Positions 13,012-23,756 of a stretch of DNA of 64,000 nucleotides are shown piece by piece. The notes below the pieces were generated by a model, which had not been told where the DNA came from, searched no databases, and was given only the letters and a program-made list of their open reading frames with translations. The DNA is from Linepithema humile (lineage: Eukaryota; Arthropoda; Insecta; Hymenoptera; Formicidae). Every line of letters begins with the position of its first letter. The first letter of the stretch is position 1. The DNA is taken from assembly GCF_040581485.1 (NCBI RefSeq), contig NC_090130.1, positions 30,977,418-31,041,417 of the forward strand. The letters run 5' to 3'. Position numbers and translations under genes: made by a program.

Positions 13012-15399
13012 TCCAAAACGAGCTATGGCTTGAAATGCTAACGACACCACAATAATGCGAAAATACCAATACTCATTTTTCGATAAGATATATAGCATTA
13101 ACATTTCCATCGTCATACGGATATTGGCTTAAGTACCAGTTAATTGACTAATATTAATATCCAATATCCTTCAACTTCGTGTATAATTCTAAATGACGGG
13201 AGTGAGATTAGTCAATAGAGAGATAGCTCAGAATATCGAAAACTTTTTAATATTTCTGATTAAAAATGAATTTTGTATTTAATTAATCTCTGAATCGATA
13301 TATAGATTCTGAAGTTTGAATTAAATATATGTTGAAATTAATTTTGCAAAAGTTGTCTCTCAATTTAGATTTTCTATACATGCAACAAGAAAAAACTATT
13401 CTAAATGTTTATATTACACTAATTTTACTGATTACTTATCATCGCGTGTCGGCAATCACATTTAAGTATTCATTATAAACATTGCGCTAGCTTCTGTTTA
13501 TTTCGCGGTGACGTGATTGCCTTCTTCGCTCGTCCTGGTTCGAGGGCCGATGCAAATTATCGAAGCTTTTTATCCTTTGAAGCGGCACACACCCACGCGG
13601 TGGTGTCCTGCCGCCTTTGCGATTAAATCAAGCCCGGCCGTGCCTCCTCCGGTTTCTCCATCTCGCTTCCTCCAAAGTCGCTTCGCCGCGGCCGCCCGTT
13701 CGCGCTCGCGCCCGCGGCGAGCTTGCGCGCCTCGTCCTGCATCCGGAGGTCTCCTCCACGGAGGAGTACCATCAGGATCTCGATCAGTTTACCGGCGTCC
13801 CTCAGTCCGTACGGTCGCGTCCAGTTTCCGCGTCCGGTCCGTTGAATCACGTGCGTCCATGACGAAGGGTGAGATAGAATAAGGAACAGACGATGTCGGC
13901 ATTATTGTCCCTCGAGCGTGTCACTACGGGATCATCATCGAATCGTCCTCGAGATGTGTGAAAGTCCACCAGGATTACCGCTGCAGGTTTGCGAATCTCT
14001 TCATTTAGACTGATCGCGATGGAACTTGTCGGTATTGGAAGTAAAAAATTAATCTATATGAGCGCGCTTTCATATTTTCGCGTCCTCAAAATTAACAGAC
14101 TCGTTAATCTTTTCATTGTGATATAAAAAAGTATAAGAAATTAGGCATAACTTTTTTTAAATGTGAGATTTGCAGTTTTTTGCGAATTTTGTTATAAGAT
14201 TCTCATCGTACCATTCTGTTTTTGATCATTACAATTGATATTTTTATCTTTTGATAATTTGATATATTTTATTATAATAAAAGCTTTTTTTTATTATGCA
14301 ATGCTATATTTAACGCCTAATTCTTTATAATTTTTTACTTTGCAATTTCGACATAAAGAATTTCACACTTACAGACATCCTACAAAATTAGTGTTGCAGA
14401 TGTGGAAAGTACAACTGCCGCTTGTTTTTGTATTTTCATATAACGGCAAAAAATTTCACATCTTTGAGTGAATTTTCGGTAATTTGCGTTGCAAATGGAA
14501 AAATTTAAATTTGATAGTAAGTCGCTTTTGACGAGCAACTGTCAACTGAAAATTTTCACGTCTTTGAACAGCTCATGAAACGTGCAAAACTTTTGAAGGG
14601 TTAGGCATCGTAGCTTCGCGAATTTTCATTCGGATCAGCTGCAGTGATGTTTGATCTCATCCCGTGAGAAAGGCACTTTTCATGCGAGCGGCATCAAGAC
14701 TTTTGCTTCACGGAGCAGCCCTTTGGGATCGACGCGTTGCGGGTTGGCGAATTTTAATTCCGGTCAGTTACACGGAGTGCCTCAGTTTGCCCTTGCAACT
14801 AGAGGAAGTTACTTTTGAAGTGAAACATGCATCGAAGTATTTGCATATCCATATAACTTTCAAATAGTAATAACATATTCGAAAATTTTATTTTAAACCA
14901 ATAGCACCGGTGTTCGCGTAAAAATTATTCTTTTTTACACGCAATAAAGTACTTCTATTACGTAAAGTACATTTACAAAAACCTTTCAACATTTATCCAT
15001 TTCCGATTCGAAATTATAATTGACACTGCTCTCGAAATGATTTTATTCTTATTATCAAGGAAGAAGTCACTTTTAGTACAAGATGAAAGATTCTACATCT
15101 TTGAACAGTCTGCAAAGTTAGAAGATTGATGTAATAAGTTTGCATATTTTATGTTACATCGATCGCGGTGACGTTTGTTCCTATTGAGACGGATAGATAG
15201 AGAGATTGGGGGAGAGGGAGAGTTACTCGGAATTATAATGAACTTTTGATAGAAGCCTTCGTGTCAATGTATCCGGCAAAAAGATATTCACCCCAGTTTG
15301 CAAGAACCAGATATACTTAATTTACGGCCGAGAACGTATATTACTTCGCAATGATTAATGCAAATCAAATGCGGCTATCGATTCGTTGATATGTGAATG

Positions 15400-15402
<3 letters not shown>

Positions 15403-15432
<30 letters not shown>
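15403..15432. repeat. (GA)n microsatellite
   Basis: 30 bp of pure GA. Confidence 0.98.
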
Positions 15433-15433
<1 letters not shown>

Positions 15434-17113
15434 GCAAACGCTTTTTATTAATCCGCGTTTCGTAACTGCGGAGCGACTTCGGTTCGCACCGGTTTCCCAT
15501 AATATCGCTCGCATTGGAGCAAGAAACAAATTAATTTCGCCGGCGTGCGCGCGCGCGCGCACCCGCGCGGAGCACGGCTAGTTTCCCTATAAGTTTTTAA
15601 TGAAAACTTCGATTTTGGGGTGCTGAGCATCATCAAAAAGTTCCTGGAAAGTCGAGACGCGGCGACTTTCTACACGTACATATTTTTTCCTGTACATTCA
15701 TTTCGCCAGCCGTGTTGTCAGATTTGTATCTCGAATTTTGTGGGATTTTCCACCGCGATAACAATATCGATTATAAAATGTAGAATTGATTTTTCCTTAT
15801 TGCATTGTTAACTTGTAACGACGATAACCGCCAAAATTGCTTCTTCGGAAGTCAGAAGGGAGAGCCACGTGGCTCCTCAATCACTTAAAATAACAAAATA
15901 TTACATGAGTAATTGGATTGGCACTTGAGTGGGTCGTTCGTCGTTGCCTCGTTTAATTGAGACATTGACAGTACACATGCACTTAACGCTTTTTTTTTTT
16001 TTATATACAAAGCACATTTTGACAGCGGTACTCGATCATGTGCGCTCGCGATAGAAAGAAAAGGAAAAGAAGAAGAAAACGATTTATTTCTGCAAGTCGA
16101 GTGCATGGCGGATTTAGTTAATAACAAATTGCAACCGATCTGTCCTCTCCTTTCTCGTGTTGTCGAACCGGCAATCGTATTCGATTTGCATAAATTGCCG
16201 CTGCTACAAAGGGCGGTATGTATGTCGTAGAGGGGAATGGCAAGTTCGTCGCGACGGGTTTCCCGTATTAACGACATTTAATCGCCGATGTCGCCCGGAA
16301 AAGCAAACCAGGACAATTACCGGCGATCTTTGTAGCGACATGCGAGCAGCGAAGCGATAGTCCCAAATGAATATTCCGCGAGTATTCCCGAGTGTTCCGC
16401 GATCGATTCTGAATCTTTCTTGTTATTTCAAAGATTGTCGAGTCGTAAAAAATTATAGTTTGAAAAGAATAAACGAATGTACGAAAGGAAAATTATCTAC
16501 GCTGATACGTTGAGACGTAAGAAAAGAAATTCAGAAAATAAAATCTGGGTCGAAAACTTGACATATTGCGTCGCCCCCGATTGCGTTTTCTGAAAAATAT
16601 AATTTATTGACGCGACGTCGTCATTCGCCAATGTCTGAATGACTTCCATCGCTCTCTCGAACGACTGGCGTATTCTCGTGCATCGACCACTTTCTTTGAC
16701 GGCGGGAAATCAATTTTCAGCTGCACGCGTTCGAGTCGCTTGACATTTAATGGGCTGAATATTCGCGGACCGATCCACGAGAGATTAACTCGTCGCCGGA
16801 AGTGCGTACATTAGCGTGCGAGCCGATTGCGGCCTTTCACACACATATACACATACACTCGGAAGATCATGATAAAACCGACGGGCGCGAATTACGCGCT
16901 GCGCGAGTAATCTCCGATTTATCCCGTCGTAATTCCATCCTTTTTTTTCCCGCGGCTTAGCACGCTTGCTTAATACTTTACCGCGTGTTCAATACGTATA
17001 GATTATTGGCGAATATATTTGGAGCGTGCGATTTTATCAACTGCAAATTATATTGGCCGTGCACAGAAACATCGTAATTTACAGTCAATTTCATTTTTCT
17101 CCGTGCGTTTCAG

Positions 17114-17260
17114 GAGAATTTGACGAAATGATTTCACCAATCTCGCGCAATTTATCGGCGGGAGATTAGCGGGAAGTAACGGCGCGTGAAAATTGCGTAC
17201 TTTGCGGTTGTGTTTGTGAGATCGTTGTTAACATAATTGCTATCAAGACGCGATGGCGCG
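17114..17260 (+). other. Candidate 5' exon of the DIP-like gene, with start codon at 17,253
   Basis: A pyrimidine-rich acceptor (CATTTTTCTCCGTGCGTTTCAG, AG at 17,112-17,113) and a perfect donor (GCG|GTAAGT at 17,261) bound a 147-bp interval. Near its 3' end an ATG at 17,253 has G at -3 and +4, and an in-frame TAA at 17,229-17,231 bounds it upstream. The exon supplies ATG GCG CG, phase 2. This is exactly the phase needed by the signal-peptide exon at 41,020, and the join stays open (MARWIHDCGK before the internal Met). A 14-codon upstream frame (17,128-17,169) precedes it. The acceptor implies at least one more untranslated exon upstream. The implied intron of 23,759 bp is long, though DIP genes often have long introns. 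The exon is inferred from splice signals and phase only. Confidence 0.45.
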
Positions 17261-17284
17261 GTAAGTTTTAACGGATATTCTTTA

Positions 17285-17512
17285 TCACGTCGGGATGATC
17301 GTCGGAACTGAAATGCGCAAATATTTGGATAGGCAGAAACTAAGTTCTTCTACATCTATTCCACCCCGGGGTACTCCATGTAACGCGCATAATGGTGTTT
17401 CTTCAGTATACATTGTTATCAGCTGACTACTACGAACTTTGTTAGAAAAATCTACGGTCAAGTCGACCGGGTCAATCAACTCCCGACTGCTACGCTTAGA
17501 TTTGTGTAACTG
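17285..17512 (-). other. Coding-like open frame on the minus strand, unassigned
   Basis: After a TTACCTAG acceptor-like site the minus strand stays open for 75 codons to a TGA at 17,285. The composition is protein-like, for example ELIDPVDLTVDFSNKV and YTEETPLCALHGVPRGG. No strong donor lies inside it, so it would have to be a terminal exon or a relic. It lies immediately downstream of, and antisense to, the proposed DIP-like 5' exon. No family recognised. Confidence 0.2.
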
Positions 17513-17652
17513 CTAGGTAATTTCAAGTACCTACTACAAATATTTGCGAATATTTACGATCTTTGCTTTTAAGACGAAAAAAAAAGACATATCTCGTTAA
17601 TTGTTCCTAAAATATACATAAACTGACAAAAAGATCAACGCATTAATAAAAT

Positions 17653-17742
17653 ATCAACATACATACGAATAAGGATCGTTATTAATTCGCATACATATTT
17701 CATTTAAGATTCAAAGTCAATATTTCTCTTAAATAATTTCAA
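17653..17742 (+). repeat. 90-bp direct repeat, copy 1
   Basis: It begins ATCAACATACATACGAATAA and ends AAATAATTTCAA. The second copy, 257 bp downstream, differs at three positions that I can count, so the duplication looks recent. Confidence 0.95.
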
Positions 17743-17839
17743 TAATTCTAGTTCCGTGAAATGTGAAATGTAAAACTTACATCTTATAGTAGATATCTTA
17801 TCGCCAGATACCCGAAACACAGATTTTTTTAAATAAATG

Positions 17840-17841
<2 letters not shown>

Positions 17842-17876
<35 letters not shown>
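17842..17876. repeat. (TC)n microsatellite between the two direct repeats
   Basis: 35 bp of pure TC inside the spacer between the two 90-bp copies. Confidence 0.98.
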
Positions 17877-17880
<4 letters not shown>

Positions 17881-17909
17881 TTTGATATTTTTATCATATT
17901 TTTCTTCTC

Positions 17910-17999
17910 ATCAACATACATACGAATAAAGATCGTTATTAATTCGCATACATATTTCATATAAGATTCAAAGTCAATGTTTCTCTTAAATAATTTCAA
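17910..17999 (+). repeat. 90-bp direct repeat, copy 2
   Basis: Same orientation as copy 1 and the same length, with three substitutions and no indel. Confidence 0.95.
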
Positions 18000-19505
18000 A
18001 CTTTCTTTTTAATTATTCTATTTTATAAATGCAAATAAATGTACACAGACTGCTTGTAAAGAATAGAAAAAAAGGAAAAAAAATCGACGTATCTTGAAAT
18101 AATTTCAAGTTAAAATTTTTTAAAATAAATAATTTTTGTACTTGATATTGTATCATTTCTCGTTAACATAGCACATACAAAGTTAGACCGGAGGGCTTGC
18201 TTTGTGGTGCGTCAATTTCTTTCGTCAAACTGTAAATGAATGCAGTCACGACGAACGCAGTTCTAGAACATTTTGCTCCAACGTAATCCCCGCGAGAACA
18301 ACCTTCTACCATTGCCGGGATTACGGTAATGGAAGGTATTTATTTTCTTATTGCGCAACTTCATCTTTAATCATATCTGAAACTGTTTTGGACGAAAATG
18401 CTCCGCGCGGTCGTTTTCCTTTCATATTTCCACGACCGACCGCGCCGAGTCGCAAGAAATTGTTTCCCGGGTAAGACCTCGTTTCTTTCGCACGGCAAAA
18501 TCTTGAGAGAGCAACACACTTGCGCTCGCTCGCAATTCCTACCGCGGACCGCTGTCGCAGTAAACAGCATCCGATTTGAGCGTAAAAAGGCGCAGGTTTC
18601 AATGATGCAAACGACGAAAAGACCGCTCAAAGCGATCATTAGCGCGCGTGTACTTGTGCTGTACTACGAACTTGTTAATAACTCTTTAAGCGCATAAAAA
18701 GACGGGGGAAAGCTTCTGTGTCTCATAGGATGAAATTGATTACTCCTGGAACGTCCTCGCTTCATCATGCCGCTGCGTTTTCATGCGTAAACACGACAGT
18801 AGGTACGCGCGCGTCGTTGAAATTAGTCATATTTCCTCTTTGAGAACTTTTGAGAGCCGTTCTCATCATCGTGGACGCATGTTACGTTTCATTCGGAATT
18901 TTTTTCTCTCGCCGCCACTCATTGCGAGAATTGTTTCTCCGCACGACGACGGATCGCACTTCTTTCTTTTTAACGTTCGTTTTCAGGAGATTTAAGAGGC
19001 GGGCCATCGTTCCCATTTTTTTATAGCCAACTCTCAGAAATATATCAAGCGCAATTCACTTTTTTGTAACGAACCGAGTTTTTGAGACGCCGACGAACGC
19101 TGAGGAGGCACATTAAGCTGCTAATGGTGCCACTGGGTTAGTAATCAAATCTGACAATTTTGTACCACTGCGTTTCCGTCGCGGAACAAAAATCACGATT
19201 ACGCGAAAAGAAACAAACATCATGATAACAATAAATATTATGTTTGATATTTGTTGCACGATATGTTGTTCGAAATCTATCTCATCAAAACATAGATAAA
19301 AAATTTTAAATTTGCTAAAACCATTTTCAATACTACAATTTTCTCATAATTTATTTAAAAAATTACATGCTAAATGTCGATTTACCTCCAGTTCGTCTTC
19401 AAATTCTGCATAATTTAAAGTAAGAAAGTAAGAGTCGTAACTTTTTTGCATAATTTATCGCATCGCGAATTTTCATGTAATTTACAGTGGTTTAATAATT
19501 GCAAG

Positions 19506-19540
19506 CTATATATATATATGTGTGTGTGTGTGTATATATG
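19506..19540. repeat. Compound (TA)n(TG)n(TA)n tract
   Basis: Alternating TA then TG then TA, about 35 bp. Confidence 0.95.
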
Positions 19541-22500
19541 ATCGCGCGGTATTTTCTCCATCGATTTTCGTTGCGAAATGTACGCGACAACGTAATGATA
19601 AATTTTTATACTCGCGTTGCGAGCGGGTCGTTTACTCCGTTGAGTGTCTGCGCTCGCAATGTTAACGTTCGATGTGCTTGTACTTATCGTAACCATAAAA
19701 TATAAAATCGCGCAATTAAGAGCTCGCTGAGTCGACTAATTGGTTCACATAGTCGAGCCGGGTGTTAAATCGTCGGAGTGTCGCGATTTAAAATCACGCC
19801 TTTCTTTTTTGTCAACAAAGTTACTTTGTTTGAGGAAAGTGACGGCTGATTAATAATATTTAATAAGCGGACGGTGCAGCGTAATTATTAAGATGTATAC
19901 CTGTTGACACTCCAACAATAAATCGGCCAAACTTTCCTTATTAACTGCTCAAGTACAGCCAAATTGCCTTTGTAACAATTTGCGAGCTAAATGTGATTTA
20001 TTGCTAGTCGAACATTCTCAATATGTTGACTGCATTCTTCGATGTCTCTTTCAAAATTAATTGACAGCTATAAAAAGCAACTATCGTAGATAACTGAATA
20101 CACTGCAGAAAGATAATATTCGCAAACAATATTTTATTTATTATCAATAAGGAATATTAGATTCTAAAAAATTAAAAAAAGATTGAAGAGGATATGTTTT
20201 CGATTGATCGAATAATAATTGATTCAGCCTCCATCCGTTATGTTCCTATTTAATTACCTTCAAGAAATATTTGACCATAGAATGTGATCAAGGAGTTTAC
20301 GTCGAAGGCAGAGAAAAATATTGACATAGCGATTCGCAGAATCACAGCGCAAAAATTGCGAATCCTGAAGATTACGCGCACACGTGTTGGGGGTTTTTCT
20401 GTTATTTGTTTTCGATCTAAACAAGTAGTTAATTTCTTGGTTTTTGCCTCTGCGACCCGTCGCATCCAACGAAGTTAGATTGTGTTGTGGTTTCTGGTTT
20501 TTCCGTACAGCATCGATAATACATAGGCAAAAATACAATTAGAGGCGTAATAACGAAACTTTCATCTTTTCTAATTGCAAATGATACAATATCAAAGGAT
20601 AAACATATCAGTATCTAAATATGATCCAGTCAACAAATACCGACACACGAAATTTCATTCCTTTAGTTTTTTTATAAATAGCCTTTAGAATGACGATAAA
20701 CTAGCTTTAATAAATAGCCTCGCGTATAAAAAATATATTTGCAACTAATATACAAAAAGAAAATCTGTGTGTATATCATAGATCTGATAGATTGATTTCT
20801 TTTTCATTGTCTTTTTATTGTAAAAAAAAATATATATTTTGATTTGGTTTCGGTATGTGCTACAAATTCAAATATATGTTCCAATTTGATGACCTGAGGA
20901 ATACATTATTTGAAATCAATGATTCGCATTGCTTTTAGGAAAGAATCAAATTCAGATTCGTATGTTTTTGTCGGTTTTTCCCCCAGATAATACGTGACGA
21001 ACTTAAGGAATGACCGAAGGTACCAGAAGCGCATATTCGCCCGCTGAATAATGTATCTCGTTACCGATACGTCGATAACGCTGGAACAGATCGTCTGCAT
21101 GTGGCACGCAGATGCATCTTCCTGCGTAATAACGCATCGATAAAAGCGTACTATGGTGTTTCGCTTAACTCTTGCGATGTTATTTAGCATCACAGTTTGC
21201 AAAATCCTGCATAACATTTCAAACTATTCGTACATCACAATCTAAAATTTGAAAATAATTCAAGCAAGCCTTAGCAATATTACTAAGTGATTAACTGTAA
21301 GAATTTGTGAATTCTATTATAAAATAAACGTAATAATATAAAATTTTAACAGCGTCTAGATACGATAAATCTAACGATTGATTATTATAGATTAGAGTAT
21401 ATAACGAAATAATATAATTTAATAATTGTAAACACTATCTTAAATTAGATATGGTATTATAATGTAATAATAAGTGTTAGATATTTATTCAAAACAACCG
21501 CTCTGCGCGCTAAGGCGTTTTTTTATGCGTATAGGTTGTTACTGTTTTTCTTTGGACGCCCTTCAGCGTCTTCGCGTCGTTGCCATCGCGCAAGCGTGCG
21601 CGCCTATGTACTCGTACGTTGTACGTCTCGTTCATCGCCACATTAGACAACGAGCTCTCGATATTTTATCTCGTCGAGCAATTATATACGTAATAAATTG
21701 TTGCTACCCACTTTGTACTCAGAAGCATCTCACATTCGGCACAAATAAATTCTGAAATTAAGAAGAAATACATATTTCCTCGTCCACGGATCTACGAAGT
21801 ATCATCCCGAAAGAACACCCGTGGAAGGCACATGCCTCAAAACAATAAGGTAATACTCATTTATGATTAATGAAAGCTGATTAAAAATGTCGTAATTATG
21901 TATTTAAAGAATTATTAATCTTAAAAGTCTATTAACCACATAAAACATAATATATTCAAAATTATTTAATCTTGAAAAGCACAGATAGCTTTGTCAGCAC
22001 GATAAAGGAAAAAAAAGAAAAAAAATCGAATAGAAAAAAATAATTCGACTAAAATACATGCCGTGTTGTTTATATTTTATGTCAAGCGATCGCACATTCA
22101 GCCTTCAAATTTTTTTGAAAAACTCATCCAGGCACATGATACGAACGTACAAACGAACAAAACGACAAGTAGAAACTTATTTTTGTTTTAATAAATAAAC
22201 ACTGGGGAAATATGTATAGTTCGGAATAACGTGCAATAAATACAAACAAATCCGGCGCATCAATAATATTTCGTAAATTCACAACGATGTCAGTCGGCGA
22301 GGTTTTACCAGTCGCTGCGAACGTGCCGAAGGGACATTATTTTGTTTTTCAACGCCGGGGTAACGGATATATAGGACTGCGCGGCAACTTCCGCGGCCCG
22401 AAAAACTTGGGGATTTATTCATTACACCTGCGTTGTTACCATCATACTCGCGTCACATACGTTTCCGTGAGATACGAACATGCCTTGACTCGTTCAAGCA

Positions 22501-23639
22501 CTTCCGACCATGAAAACATTTTTCTACTACATTAAAGGGTAGGAATGTGTCGGGCATGAAGGCGTACCGCCGTTTCTTGCTCCGCGTCGTATATTTAGAA
22601 GTAGAAAAAAAAACCAATAATAAATTTATTCTCTTTTTTTATGCAAGGAAATCTTTTGACTTACATTTCCTCATGCGTTTTAAATGTAAATTATATTTAT
22701 TACATTAATATCTTTGTACGTATTACAAGATAATAATTGAGGATATTTTGTGTACCGGAAAGAATAAAAGTTGTAGGAAGTCTAGAATGGCCTGCTTATA
22801 ATGCAAATGTAAATATTAGATTGTGATAAAAGTGTCTCGCAAGCTTGAATAGATTTGCCGATGCAAAACGGCAACACAAATGCGTGCGTCTTGTATAATT
22901 TATTGCGCTCAAATTTAATAACGAACACGTTTCCGCCTGAATGGCGATGGAGATAGCGGATCGGGAAATTTTTCCGCGGTAATCTCGCGCTGCACTATAA
23001 TATAAGAATCGCTTCAAAGGGCGAGATTATTCTCGTTTTCGTCGCCAAATATGTTAAATATTTCTTTGAGACGGCGAGAATGGATATCCGCAGCTTCAAC
23101 TGCAGCAAGTTGCACGTAAATGAAACGCATATCTCAGAACAAAGATTCTCCGCGGTCGCCTTTGTAATATAGATATTTGTTTCTTAGTGCTGCAACCCCG
23201 CGTGTAACCTCCTAGTATATTATGTATCGAAAATGCAGACACGAGAAACGCGAGATTTACGGACCGCGTGATGCAGTCTAAAGGGCTCGCGCACATACAA
23301 GAGAAGAGATATACCTATAAATTCTTGTCCACTGCTAGGCTGAATTTAGCTCAGCTGACGCGTTCAATGTTTTTTTTTTTTTTTTTAAATTGTTACATCG
23401 CATTTTATTTTTGTTGCACGAGTTCTCTAGTGAACAAGCTATCATTAAAATAAAAATTAATTGGATTATCAATTATACGTTCGCGTATACCACAAAGATC
23501 ACTTTGAAGACTTGCAATCATTACTAATAATTAATAAGTGTATTAAGATATAAGTATAAATATAAGTATGTAAATGCATTAGGGAAGAGTCTGACTGACA
23601 CGTGCGCTCGATATAACAGCAAGGACAGCAATAACTTAC

Positions 23640-23756
23640 GGGAATATACGGCCGCAGAGTGCATTTATACCGAGCGAGACGAGAATTAAAAGAAGCAACG
23701 CGCGCGACGTGACGAGCACCGGCGGACGCCGCTGCGCCTAAGAGCTTCGTCGCCAT
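23640..23756 (-). CDS. Candidate first coding exon of an unidentified gene
   Basis: On the minus strand GAAGATGGCGACG gives a good start context at 23,756. It opens a 39-codon, GC3-rich frame (MATKLLGAAASAGARHVARV, then more Arg, Ser and Tyr) that ends at CCC|GTAAGT, a perfect donor with phase-0 exit. The Ala/Arg-rich N-terminus without acidic residues resembles a mitochondrial targeting peptide. The AAGATGGCG start block also matches the YY1/Pho motif often found at promoters. I could not find the next exon with confidence; the minus-strand segments at 17.5 and 10.7 kb are in compatible phase, but nothing ties them to it. Seen: ATG, open frame, donor. Inferred: exon status and targeting. Confidence 0.35.

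Larger units (their letters stand above)
10748..17113. other. Intergenic or upstream DNA
   Basis: Mostly AT-rich sequence with no assigned gene. A distinctly CpG-rich patch lies at about 13,520-13,880, open on both strands and ending in an AAGG|GTGAGA donor-like site on the + strand at about 13,869; it may be a promoter with a non-coding first exon. A + strand coding-like frame at 12,721-13,011 is listed separately. CpG-rich, AT-poorer DNA resumes at 16.5-16.95 kb. I see no recognisable transposon. Confidence 0.5.
17513..23639. other. Probable first-intron DNA, left part
   Basis: AT-rich sequence with a CT microsatellite and a 90-bp direct duplication at 17.65-18.0 kb. A small hairpin (ACCTTC...GAAGGT) lies at 18,301-18,338, and a TA/TG dinucleotide tract at 19.5 kb. 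A 103-codon minus-strand frame at 20,906-21,217 shows no recognisable domain or splice context. Nothing else is supported. Confidence 0.5.
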
